Shown piece after piece: positions 1 to 11,200 of a stretch of 64,000 bases of DNA. The DNA is from Symbiodinium natans. Taxonomy: Eukaryota > Sar > Dinophyceae > Suessiales > Symbiodiniaceae. The stretch is from positions 79,288 to 143,287 of the forward strand of contig CAJNDS010000427.1 of assembly GCA_905221605.1 (NCBI GenBank), written 5' to 3'. The notes under the pieces are model-generated. The model saw only the letters and a list, made by a program, of their open reading frames with translations, was not told where the DNA came from and did no database searches. Position numbers and translations under genes: made by a program. Position 1 is the first letter of the stretch; each line of letters opens with the position of its first letter.

Positions 1-195
1 ATTGTAGTATTCCTTTATGGTCCCTATATAAGTAGACTAGAATAACCCCCAAAACCCCACTCTAGTTGCTAAGGCCCCTAATTATAGCATACAAGGCACC
101 TTGAGCCCTAAACCCTAAACTCGGCTCAACTGCCCTAAACCCTAAACCCCTAAACCCTAAACCCGAAACCCTAAACCCCTTAACTGCCTCTGCAG

Positions 196-276
196 GCCCA
201 CAGCTACTTTCAGGATCGGAACCTCTCCGCGGCGGCGTCGCTACTGGCGACAAGGGTCACGCCAGAGGCGAAAAAG
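196..276 (+). CDS. Candidate exon (27 codons)
   Basis: Open after an acceptor tgcag at 191-195, with GC-rich third positions, reading AHSYFQDRNLSAAASLLA and on to KK before a G-rich TTTAGGG tract. C-rich CCCTAAA lies upstream. This is the standard exon surroundings of the window. It could be part of the N-terminal extension of the kinase gene or of a separate upstream gene; I do not recognise it. Confidence 0.45.
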
Positions 277-665
277 TTTTGGGTTTAGGATTAAGGGTTC
301 AGGGTTTAGGGTTTAAGGGTTTTGGGTTTAAGGGTTTCGGTGGGTGCTGGGGACTTGGGGTGTAGGGTTTTTGGTCGAGGGGCCTAGGGCTTTGAGGGTT
401 TTGGTTTTGGGTTTAAGCTTGAAAGTTTGTAAACTCTTTGACCTAAACCCAATCGCCCAGAATTCAACAGCCAGGGTTTGAATTTGAGGCTTGCAACTTG
501 TCCCGTGTTCATAGACTCTCCCCTTTCCCCCTAAACCCTACGTAACCCTAAAGCCTGGCCCTAACCCCTAAATCCCTAATCCTCGAACCCGAATGCTGCC
601 TAGGTCTACTCCGGGGTCTGTGTTTGAGGTTTACATTTAGGTCTTATGGTAAAGCTGCCGCAGAA

Positions 666-697
<32 letters not shown>

Positions 698-1071
698 GGG
701 GGGGTGGGGGGTTCTACAATTTGGGGTTTCGTGTTTTGGCAGGTCCATAGGCTTTTGGGTACCGATCTGAAAAACCACCATGAACGTAAAGCCTTTCCAT
801 CCTGAACCGCGCATTGCCCTAACTCCTGAAGTTACAGATTCTACAAAACTTGCTCTCTAGGACTCATAAGATAGAGTTAGAGTGCAGCATTGGCTTTATT
901 CCTATCTTGGCGAAGAATCGAGCGGCCAGGTCCCTCAACGCACCCCAAAGCGTGCCTAAAACTCTGGCCATTGAAGCCCTGAGCCTTCAGAAAAATTATG
1001 ATTTGTTCGGATCGTGTACTCCCCTAAACCCTAATGCCCTGAACCCCTGAAGTTCCCATCACCCACCATAG

Positions 1072-1299
1072 ATTTCGGCACACAACTAACGCTCAGCGAC
1101 CTCTGCACGCAAAATCTCGGCCCTGAGGCGGGGATCTGCAAGTTCGTCAACCTGGCGATGACGTCGGAAGAGCGTTTCCTCGAGCTGACCCGACGCAAGA
1201 CGGCCGCACTCTCGCATACGTCCTACGGGCCACACTTCGTACCGGCACAGAAGAACGCAGGCTCGCGCGTCGACGATAGTGCAAGCCTCAAGGACGCAG
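1072..1299 (+). CDS. Candidate exon, unidentified (about 75 codons)
   Basis: The frame starting TTC at 1074 is open to a TGA at 1332 and has strongly GC-biased third positions, unlike the repeats around it. It includes FVNLAMTSEERFLELTRRK and SYGPHFVPAQKN. Acceptor ccatag ends at 1071; a GT donor is possible at 1300. The opposite strand is also open, but its codon pattern is poorer. Product not recognised. Confidence 0.45.
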
Positions 1300-1747
1300 G
1301 TGACCGCCTTATCCAGAGCACTCGACGAGATTGAGCTTTCTGGAGCCACGCAGAGGGGCGGACAACCCTGGCGGAGACGGCGGAGAACTGCTGAGTCTTG
1401 AGGGGGAGGGATAATTCTGGCCTTATGTAAAGTCCGACCCCAAGTCCATTCCCTCCCAGATACCGCTTCTATGCATGCTACCTGAGAAGCACCATGGTTT
1501 CTTTAGAACTTTACTTTAGGGTTTAGGCTCTGAGCGTACATTTTGGATACAACAGAAGGGTTGAAAAAAAAACAAGTCGAAGGGGTTCATGAATGCTTAG
1601 GGTTTAGGGTTTATGGTTTAGCAGCTTAGGTGTTTATGCAGGGGTTTAGGGCTTAGGGAATCTCTGTCTTTACCAACCCTAAACCCTCAACCCTGAACCA
1701 CAAACCTAAGTAGCCTTCTTGGCGGGTGTTGAGCGCTCCCTGCGTAG

Positions 1748-1840
1748 GTCCCGTGCTACCAGTGCCGGGGAGTTATGCGGCTGAACCTCTTCCCGCTGCA
1801 CGAGCGCGCGGCGGCGCTGAAGGCGTCTCGGCGCTTGAAG
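1748..1840 (+). CDS. Candidate exon (31 codons)
   Basis: Acceptor gcgtag ends at 1747; then 31 open codons (VPCYQCRGVMRLNLFPLHER, then AAALKASRRLK) with high GC3, followed directly by TTTAGGG-type repeats. It may be part of the kinase gene's N-terminal extension (compare the basic LPFERLEL-type strand of tRNA-synthetase SAD domains), but the match is weak. Confidence 0.45.
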
Positions 1841-2041
1841 TTCAGGGTTTAGGGACCTAGGGTTTAGGGATTTGGGGTTTTTTTAGGGGTTTGGGGTTTA
1901 GGGCTTGCTTGGGGTTGAGGATTTAGGGCTGAGGATTTTTCAGGATTTGGGTTTGGGATTCGAACCCTGAACCCTAATCCCTAAACCCTAAACCCTAAAC
2001 CCTAAACCCTAAACCCTAAACCCTAAACCCTAAACCTCTTG

Positions 2042-2157
2042 TCAGCCCAGTGGTGCCCTTTTGCCCTATTTTGGGGTTCAAGGTTCCCTAAAAAAAGTCA
2101 CCAGCCCCCCCAAAAGAAGGGTACCTTTATGGTAATATGGCTACCAAGCAGCTAAGG
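2042..2157 (+). repeat. Family III hairpin element, diverged
   Basis: CAGCCCAGTGGTGCCCTTTTG at the left and TGGCTACCAAGCAGCTAAG at the right, like the introners of the PAS gene, here within a large intron or upstream region. Confidence 0.55.
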
Positions 2158-2212
2158 GGCTTAGGAGCTACAGGGTTCTTTCAAGATGTCCTCCCTGGGT
2201 TGCTGTTAAGTT

Positions 2213-2325
2213 ACCCTAAGGGTCCATGTACCTTATTATTTATATACCTGAGCCTTAAAGTACTTCCGAATAGAAGGACTTTGGGGCCCAAGTATATAAT
2301 CATGAGGTTCATGGACCCTTAGGGT
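2213..2325 (+). repeat. Inverted-repeat element, family IV (copy 1)
   Basis: Arms ACCCTAAGGGTCCATGTACC and the reverse of GTTCATGGACCCTTAGGGT. The interior has ACTTTAAG/CTTAAAGT-like inner repeats and GGGGCCCAAGTATATAAT. Other copies at 11348 and 27225. Confidence 0.65.
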
Positions 2326-2439
2326 TTTGGGAGATTCGACAAGGGGGATTGTTTTTTTAGGGTTTTGGGGCCTGCTTTTTCTGGAGTGTGTCTACAAAAC
2401 CACTTTAATGTTGCACCCGCAATATTCTAGGGGGACGCT

Positions 2440-3130
2440 ATTATGAAAAGTTTTCCGGCTATTCAGGATCTGGACCCTTTGTTTTGGGGGTCCGCTATAA
2501 TGAAAAGATTTCGGGCCGGGCCTGTTTTTTTGAGGGTGTCAGGAAGGCATAAGCTTCTCGAGAAAGAGAGATACTTGAAGCCTGAAGCCTCGACCTGTCC
2601 AGGATCTCCGACAATATTCTTTTTTCAGGGCGCCTTTTCTTTATAAATTCCTTACTTAAAACTAGATGATTCCATAGGCGAATCATATCCGGAAAGGGGG
2701 TACCTTACGGAGGCCTCCGGACACACTTTAATACCTTTGTTTGGGGGCCCGCTATAATGCAAGTCTCCCGGGGCCAGGGGCTCAGTCCTTCGGTTTTCAG
2801 GAAGGCATAAGCTTTCTCGAGAAGGAGGGATACTTGAAGCCCTCCTCGACCTGTCCAGGATCTCCGACAATCTTCTTTTTTCAGGGCGCCTTTTCTTTAT
2901 AAATTCCTTACTTAAATAGATGATTCCATAGGCGAATCATATCCGGAAAGGGGGTACCTTACGGAGGCCTCCGGACACACTTTAATACCTTTGTTTGGGG
3001 GCCCGCTATAATGCAAGTCTCCCGGGGCCCGGGGCTCAGTCCTTCGGTTTTCAGAAAGGCATAAGCTTTCTCGAGAAGAAGGGATACTTGAAGCCTGAAG
3101 CCTCGACCTTTCCAGGGTCGCGGGGTAGCT
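2440..3130 (+). repeat. Three tandem copies of a roughly 254-bp unit
   Basis: GAATCATATCCGGAAAGGGG recurs at about 2680 and 2934, and AAGCTTTCTCGAGAAG-type sequence at 2551, 2809 and 3062. Copies two and three are nearly identical; copy one is more diverged. Unit ends contain GGAGGCCTCC, a palindrome. Confidence 0.75.
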
Positions 3131-3731
3131 TAGGGAGGCTCCGGACCCCCCCCCCCACCCGACTGTTTGGGGTCTTTCTTTATTCAGGCTCGCGACTGTT
3201 GAGGGGGGGGGGGGGGGGGTTACATTATTAAAGCAGGTCCAACATTAAGGGTTCTTGTGGTTTAGGTTTTACGGTTTCAGGTTTAGGGTTTATGGTCTGA
3301 TTTTGCAGTCACGGTAACCTGGCTTACGGAAGTTACGAGGTAGAGTCCTTCCGTGACATCCGATGCCTGGCACGTAGGCAAGCCAGCGCCCAGGAGGTAC
3401 AGGGTTCATGAGCAGCTGCAGGCTTAAGATGTCCATCGTTCCCCCTTGCCCCTTGTCTAGGGGCCCCTTATGTGCCCCTTTTTTACCTATACAACCCAAG
3501 GGCCCATACTTCACAACCCTTTGAAGAAGGTAAGGGACCCTTTTTCGGCCCATGAAACTGCCCTTAGATTGTCTTGGAGGTTTAGGATCCCTTCTGGACC
3601 CCGCTCACGCAAACAGCGGCTCCCCTTTGATTCGTAGTTTAGGGTTTGGTGTTTAGACACCCGAAGCCCAAAACCCTGAGACCTAAAACCTAAACCCTAA
3701 ACCCTAAACCCTGCCGTTTTGAGGCTGGCAG

Positions 3732-3789
3732 CTTTTGCGTGATCCGCTGCAAGGACTTGAGTGGCTTTGCCCGGGGCCTTAGTGTGCTG
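3732..3789 (+). CDS. Candidate exon, possible SAD-like segment
   Basis: Acceptor ggcag ends at 3731. The frame reads FCVIRCKDLSGFARGLSVL and then runs into gggtttagg. The spacing of C, D and G recalls the cys/his strand of the tRNA-synthetase second additional domain found in front of bacterial-type uridine kinases. C-rich repeats precede it and G-rich repeats follow. Confidence 0.4.
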
Positions 3790-4811
3790 GGTTTAGGAAT
3801 CATGACCAGGGTTCAAGGGGTCGTAAGCCTGAAGCTTCGAATTTAGGGTTTAGGGTTTAGGGTTTAGGGTTTCGGGTTTAGGACCCTTAACCCCCAAACC
3901 CCCTGTAGAAGCTTATGCTCCAACAGCCTGTGGCCTGCAGCTTTCTGAACGAAACTGAGACACCTGGCTGTTATTCGTTCATGGGTTCCATGCTCTCAGC
4001 TTACAAACAGGGATCCCTACAGCCTAAACCCTATTAGGGTCTACGGTCTAGGGTCTAGGGTCTAGGGTCTAGGGTCTAGGGTCTAGGGTTTAGGGTTTGG
4101 GGTTTAGGGTTTAGGGTTTAGGGCTCAGCACCCTATAAGCTAGTTTTCAGGGTTGAGGACTGCAAGCCCCGATGCAAGTAGGCTTGTGTTGGGAGATGGG
4201 GTGAGGCGAAGGGTAGACCGCTTTCGAGCCATCAAACGCTTCTAAGTGCTTCTCTTGCTGGAACCGTCTTCTACCCGCACAGGCACACAATTGGTCACTG
4301 CCATTGGATCGGCTGTGGAAGACGCCAAGTCAGTACAAATTACATTTTGTTGGACACCCGAGAGCAAATCTACGGGCAGTCTTTTGAAGCGAGTCGGGTC
4401 TCTGTGGACCTATGCGGAAATCCTCACTTCGAAGGGGGTTGTCTCCCGATTTGTTGCTGGAGAGCCGATTTTGTATCAGTACCTTTGCTTCGTACGAGAT
4501 GCCGAACAGGAGCCTCCACCGGACGCCCAGGCCACCTGCACTCCCCTCTCCTCATGAGCCCTAGTCCCAAAATGCCTGTCAAGCCGAAACCCTAAACCCT
4601 AAGCCCGAAGCCCTAAAACCCCTAAGCTTGGGACCCTGGAATCTTCGGCGGTCCAAGCGGAGGGGTAAACGGCAAAGCCAGAAGCTGTTGGGTTGATTGC
4701 GCGTTTGTGGGCCCCCTAAACCTTAAACCCTAAGCCCTAAACCCTAAACCCTAAACCCTAAACCCTAAAACCTAAAACCTAAACCCTAAACCCTAAACCC
4801 TAAACCCTAAG

Positions 4812-4903
4812 CCGTGACTTGGGGCTACGGGCTTCCCGCCGCTAAGGTCGTGGCCTACACCAAGGAGATTCTGTACAAAGCGCAGTGGGCCAGCTCGGAT
4901 TAG
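4812..4903 (+). CDS. Candidate exon, possible end of a SAD-like region
   Basis: Begins right after CCCTAAACCCTAAG and reads WGYGLPAAKVVAYTKEIL, then YKAQWASSD, then TAG at 4901. The run ending in A-x-W resembles the ThrRS-like segment LLxxAxAYW. The TAG may be a real stop of a separate gene, or intronic if the donor is the GA at 4898 (TCG|GATTAG). A GA donor would let this exon join the kinase gene. Confidence 0.42.
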
Positions 4904-5214
4904 AGGCTGTTGAGGCTTTGCCTGGGCACATAACTTTGCGGAAGCTCCCTAATGAACCCTGAATCCCTGAATCACAGGGCTCTCGGCAGAAGCGCTTGAA
5001 TTCTCGGATGTGTTCTGCAGAATCCCAGGCACCAAAACCCCTGAAAACCGAAGCCCCCACAAAATCACAGCATTTTAAGGTTGAGGGTTGCTAAACCCTA
5101 GATCCTGAACCCTAAGCCCCAAACCCTGAACCCTAAACGCGAACCCTAAACCCTAACCCCTATACACCCGAAACTGCTTCATTCACCATGAGGGCCCCAG
5201 CACCACAATCTTAG

Positions 5215-5287
5215 GCCATCGCTGCTCCAGTCCCACTCGGACCACAAAGCCTTCTGCAAAGGCTACCAGGCACCGGGGCTGACATGG
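5215..5287 (+). CDS. Kinase gene exon (N-terminal linker)
   Basis: Acceptor cttag ends at 5214, GT donor at 5288. Reads LLQSHSDHKAFCKGYQAPGL then TW. It ends in phase 0 and joins the next exon (5445) in frame. Flanked by CCCTAAA upstream and TTTAGGG downstream. Confidence 0.55.
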
Positions 5288-8200
5288 GTTTTAGGGTTGG
5301 GTTTGGTGCTTAGTGTTTGGCGTTTGGCGTTTGGGGCTGAGGGTTTAGGGTTGAATGCCCGGAAAGTCAGCTCCCCCAAAACCCTCAACCTTAAACCCCA
5401 AACCCTAACCCTAAACCCCGGTCTACCCCCAAACCCTCTGCCAGGTCCGGTCTGTGGGCAGCCTCAACAGCTTGCAGCAAGTCGGCCGCGGGCGCAAGGA
5501 CTTTGCCGGGTGCCCCATGGGGGCTTCAGGATGTAGGGGTTTAGGGTTTAGCGTTTAGGGTTTAGGGTTTGGGGTTTAGGGGTACTGCAATTAGGATTTA
5601 GGGTTTAGAGTTCAGGGATTAGGGTTTAGGATATCTAAGGTTGAAACCATGGGCCCTTATTACGGTCCCTGACCCTTCTTTATAGGGACCCGAGGTATGG
5701 GCTGTTAATATTTTAGGAGTGTATATAATGATAAGGGTTATATTTAGTGAACCCTGTTCTTTTATAGGTTCGGGGCTGACGCTTTTAGGGTTTGGGGGCC
5801 GGTGGTGGTTCATGTCAGGGTAGTCACAGGGTCCCTTCCTTAGTATGGTCCTGTACCTTCCTTTTGGGTTCTGGCGTATGGGCCTTCGTTATGTAAAAGG
5901 GTATATCAGGGGTTTTTACGGGGTCCCCAATTAAAGGGCCCCTGTATTGAGGGGCCATGCAACTACCTGAGATTTTAAGGTTTAGGGTTGCGATGCCCTA
6001 AACCCTAAAAAACCCTAAAACCCTAAAACCTGTTTTGGGATTCAGGCAAACGAGCTGGGCCGTAGACATCAGGTCAGGAAGCCATTGGCCAAGAGCACCC
6101 TAGGCTCGGCGAGCCCGGGGGTAGAGGGTTTAGGGTTCAGGGCTTTAGGGTTTTGGGTTTAGGGTTTTAGGGTTTAGGGTTTCGGGTATAGGGTTTCGGG
6201 TTTAGGGTTTAGGGTTTAGGGTTTCGGGTTTAGGGTTTAGGGCTTCACAACCCGAACCCTAAAGCTCATCGGGCTCCCCTTCGAACACGAGGTCTTAGCC
6301 TGCGAGTTCCGACAAGAGACCAAGATCGCCGAGATCGTCGCACAGGCGTTGAGGGTTGGCGCGTTGAGGGTTTAGGGTTTACCCTAAACCCTGAACCCTT
6401 CTACCCTCAACCCTAAGCCTTAAGGTACAGAGGTTTTCAGGTCTTTGCAGTTTGGGAGTTCGGTTTGGAGTTTTGTTTTTTAGGGCTTGGGCTTCATGTG
6501 CAGGGCTTATGCAGGGCTGGGTTAGGAGTTTACGGGCTGCATTGGCCTCACTTGTCGCAAGCCAGTACCTGAAGCGCACTGTTACCGTGTTTAGAGAATC
6601 TTTCTTGGGGTTCGTACAGTACACTGTGGATCTTGCAGAGCAGATGAAATGGATCGGGCAAAAGGTGACAAGCCCCTTGCCTCAACGCCAAACGACCCTG
6701 GGCCGTGGAATCGAAACCCCTTTCGTCAAAACAAGAAGGTTCCTTCCTAAATACAAAACTTAAACCCTAAACCCTAAACCCTAAACCCTAAACCCTCTTT
6801 TGTCGTTATTCAAGTTTGGAAGCTACCCTTCGCCAACCCTTGGGCTTTTGGGGGCTTAGGGTCTGAGGGGTGGGGTGGTAGAGCTATTCAAGAGATTCCA
6901 ATAGGGTTTAGGGCTTAGGGTTTAGGGTTTAGGGGAGAAGAGCCGCGGAGATGTTGGGGTCTAGGGATCAGGATTCATTGAAATCATTGAGGAGGTCCTG
7001 GGAAAGTGTTGTCAGGGAGTTTCGAGGAGTTTCTGTCTAGCGCTAGAAGAATTTCAAGTTGCAGGGGCTTCAGGCGGTTCGCCGCAAGAACTGTTATAGA
7101 TGCCCTACGCCTAAATCCGATCCTTGCGGCGCTCAAGCTTCCTTCCCGAGAGCCTTTGGAACGAGCGGCCTTTGGGGCCCTCGAATCTTATCCTGATCTG
7201 AACCATGTTTTTAAAACCTGTCATGCATATAACATGAACTCCCCAGACACTAACATAAAAGTAGTCTAGAACAAAACCTTTTCAAAAGCATTAAGTGCTC
7301 AACAAGAATGTTTATCATGGTTTTCAGTAACAACTAAACCCTTAGCCCACCGAATCCCTGCACACCCCTATAAACCCTAAAACCTACAAACCCTATCAAT
7401 CCTAAACCCCACAAACCCCACACATAAACCCTACAAACATACACCCTACAACCCCCCAGAGCCAGAATCCCTTCAAAAATCCTAAGCCCTAAGCCCTGGA
7501 CCCCCTAAACCCTAAACCCTAAACCCTAAACCCTAAACCCTAAACCCTAAACCCTACACCCTAAACCCCCTCAACCCCTTACCCCCAAGAGGTGAAGGTG
7601 CGGATGGCAGAGGGCAAGCAGGTCAAGGCGCAGCTGCAGCTGCAAAACTTGAGGGTTTGTTGGGTTTAGGGTTTAGGGTTTAGGGTTTAGGGTTTAGGGT
7701 TTAGGGTTTAGGGTTTAGGGTTATAGGGTTTAGGGTTTAGGGTTTAGGGTTTAGGCTAGGGCTTAGGGCTTAGGGCTTAGGGCTTAGGGCTTAGGGCTTA
7801 GGGCTTAGGGCTTAGGGCTTAGGGCTTAGGGCTTAGGGCTCAGGGCTCAGGGCTCAGGGCTCAGGGCTTAGGGCTTAGGGCTTAGGGCTTAGGGCTTAGG
7901 GCTTAGGGCTTAGGGCTTAGGGCTTAGGGCTTAGGGCTTGGTGCTCGATGTCGGAGGACGGCTCTTTTTTGGGCGGATAGTGAAATGATAGCTGCACAAG
8001 CTTGGACTAGGCCTCCCAGTTGGGGTTGGTAGGCGTATGGATTCATAGGGTTCGGTAGGGCTTAGGGAACTCCGATTCCCTAGAACCCTAAAGCTCGCGG
8101 AGTCCGCCTTAAGTCTTGGACAGCCACCCTCAACAAGCTCTATCAACCCTAAGCCCTGAACCACCCACCGGACTTACAAGAAACTTGGGGTTCCTGAAAT

Positions 8201-11200
8201 TGCAAGGTCATACTCCAACCCTAAACCCTAAACCCTAAAACCCTAAACCCTAAAACCCTAAACCCTAAACCATAAACCCTAAACCCCGAGCCCTAAAAAA
8301 CCCTAAGCCCTAAACCCTAAACCCTAAACCCCAAGCCCTAACCCCTAAACCCTTAGTACGAAAGTAGGGCCCTGCAAGGTTCATCCTTTGGCTTGAACTC
8401 CACTTCGACGTGTGCCTGGCCAGCCTGAACCCCTAAACCCTAAACCCTAAACCCTAAACCCTAAACCCTAAACTCCTAAACTAAACCCTAAACCCGAAAC
8501 CCCAAGTTTGTTTCCTGGAGGTCATTTGTATCGCCGGGCCGACGTCTTCTGGGAAGACCACCTTTGCAACCAAGCTGTGCCGGGAGCTTGACGTGGGGTT
8601 TACGAAAGTAAAGGGTGGTTTAGGGTTTAGGGTCTAGGGTTTAGGGTTTAGGGTTTAGGGTTTAGGGCTTAGAGCCCTAAAATAGACCCCCAAATAGCAG
8701 GATTCCCATATAATAAGGGCCCGGAGAAGGTACCCTCATTTTCAGAAACCCCCACGTGTCTTGGGGGTTTGCCTAGGCTCTTCGTGGCAGTTCTTTCTTT
8801 CGGATAGCTACAACTACTTGATGTTCAGGCTAGAATATATTATTTCTGCCAGAGAAGTCGAACTCACGGGACGCAAAAGTGCGGATCAAGCTCCATCTTT
8901 CTGATCCCAAAGGTTCTCAGCCTCTTTTTATTCGAAAGAGGTTTTTGGAAAGGGGCGAAACCCTAAACCCTAAACCCTAAACCCTAAACCCTAAACCCTA
9001 AACCCTAAACCCTAAACCCTAAACCCTAAACCCTAAACCCTAAACCCTAAACCCTAAACCCTAAACCCTAAACCCTAAACCCTAAATAAAGCCTTAAAGG
9101 GTCGCTTCCTGGAGCTGAGGCATGTACCTGCAAAACAACGGATTCGTAGCCAAGCCGCTGACTGTTGAGCCCCCAGTCAGGGGGGTGGGCTGTGGGCCAA
9201 AGCTTAGAGTGGCGAGTTTGGGGCTTAGGGATTAGGGGCTTCGGGTTTAGAGTTTAGGGTTGAGGATTTAGGGCATCGGGTTTAGGGTTTAGGGTCTAGG
9301 GTTGGGGAAACATTTTTGCAGTTTGCATATTACGACATGTTCTGTTCTGTTAGGATTTGCCCTCGTTTTGTAGCGGTTGTTCATAAAAGGGGTTACCCTA
9401 AACCCTAACCCTAAAGGCTAAAGGCCATGGTAATGGCAGCCTGTGGTGGTAGCTTTTGCTGTGCAGTGTGGGGTGGTTTTTTCGGCTTCCTGATACGTAT
9501 TGGTGAGTGTAGTAAGAATGAAGACCCTGCCTTGGGATGTTCCCCCTTATACGTAATCGGGAGTACAATCGGGGGTACAATGGTTCCTAACAGTCCTTAA
9601 GGGGGAACATCCCAAACCGCACCTATCTACACTTAACTCTAAACTCTAAGCTTACCCTAAACCTTAAACCTTAAACCTTAAACCTTAAACCACGGCTGGC
9701 TATTGCTCGCAAGTATAGGGCTTCTTTGGAGTGTCCCTTCAAGGGCAAACCGACTGCGACGTGTAATGCGGCGGGCGAGTGAGTTTTAATCTGGTGGGGC
9801 ATCATGTTCAGGAAAGGCCGGGGACAGAAAGTACGCCCGCTGTGCTTCCATTCCATGTACATTCTTGGAACCCCTGGATGTACCCCAAACCCTTGCCCTA
9901 AACCCTATATACCCTAACATTGCAACGGGTGCCCCCCCCCACCCCCCCCCCCCCCCGAACCCACATCTACCACTTGCCAAGCTGCTGGTGCAGCCAACGT
10001 ATTCGCAGGCAGCATTTTTGGATTTAGGGCCTTCCTAAACCCTAAACCCAGAGCATCAGCTTTTAGTGTTTTAGGGCTTCGGGTTTAGAGTGCAGAGTTT
10101 AGAAGCTCCTATGGACATTTAGCTGTCAGTGCTGACTGAGGTGGACCACTACTACCTGCCCCTGGACCGGCAGCCCAAGTACCAGGCTTCTATATCCTTC
10201 CACCTGCTCTGACCAGCCACTTCCCTCTTTAGGGGCTGGTTCCCCTCGAAATCCTACTAAGCAAGCAAGGGCACCACTTTTTGCTTGGCGCTTTCTGGGG
10301 AACCTACCTTCCTTAAACAAACTGGTGAAGGGCTTAGGTCAGAGCCTCACGAGTTACGTGCTCATGCCCCAAGTTTCTGGCCAGCTTTGAGGTACGTCAC
10401 TGACAAGGGCAGAATAGAAGGTTCCCCCCCGCACAACCCCTAGTACCTTGATGTAGAGAACGCACCAGTGTGCTCGCCGGTGGAGTAAGTGACCTTTAAC
10501 CTTTGTAGGAGTGCCAGGTTTAGGATTTGGGTGTCTTTGTGTGTGTACTTACACAGATGAAAGGGTTTAGGGCTCAGGGTGTTTTACCCTTGGAGCCCCA
10601 AAGACTCGCCCTTTCCCACCGTAGGCAACTCAGTAAGGAACAGGCTCCTAGTCCCCTAGTTGCGAGATGGATTTTACCTAGAACTCAAGTCGTAGCTATT
10701 TTGTCGAGGATGCATTGGTGTGCGTGCTGTGCATATTGTAAGAGAGGGTAGGTGCCAAAGAACGGAAACGTCGAGATCAACCCCAAAATCCCGAAATCGT
10801 TAACCCTGTTTGAACTTGAAATCCCCCTCCCGAAACCCTAAACCGCCAAACCGTCAGAACTTCAGACCATGAACCGCCCCAAGCCCATAGTAATCAATCA
10901 GCCCGCGGCCAAAAAAACCTACAAGCCCAGTCCCCAAGCAGACCCCAAGCCTTTTATTTCAGAATCCCTAGCCGAAAGAGGGGAGAACTTCATCCAGAAA
11001 AAACTTCAACCCTAGAGTTTGGGGTTTAGGGTTTAGGGCTCAGGGCTTAGTTTAGGGTTTTCGGTTTTCGGTTTGGGGTTTAGGGTTCATGGTTGGGGGG
11101 TAAACTTAGCCCTGAACAGCCGCCACTGCAGGCTCGAAAGCAGCGCTCAGATGTGGACTACGACCACATCGAGTCGATGGATGTGGAGCGTTTCGGACCG

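Noticed and set aside
1086-1349. Minus-strand 87-codon frame
   Set aside because: The + strand exon reading has stronger third-position bias and fits the flanking repeat orientation.
4246-4557. 103-codon + frame between kinase-gene candidate exons
   Set aside because: It has G-rich repeats upstream and C-rich downstream, so it lies inside an intron by the pattern seen elsewhere; two frames are open and neither is recognisable. Could be an old insertion.
7006-7269. 87-codon + frame (GFRRFAARTVIDALRLNPIL)
   Set aside because: Protein-like for 40 residues but drifts AT-rich, does not fit the kinase family between its neighbours, and has intron-interior surroundings.
8862-8955. Possible exon after the Walker A exon (for example DAKVRIKLHLSDPKGSQPLF)
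   Set aside because: Three frames open, no fit to the family and C-rich repeats downstream; not enough to call.
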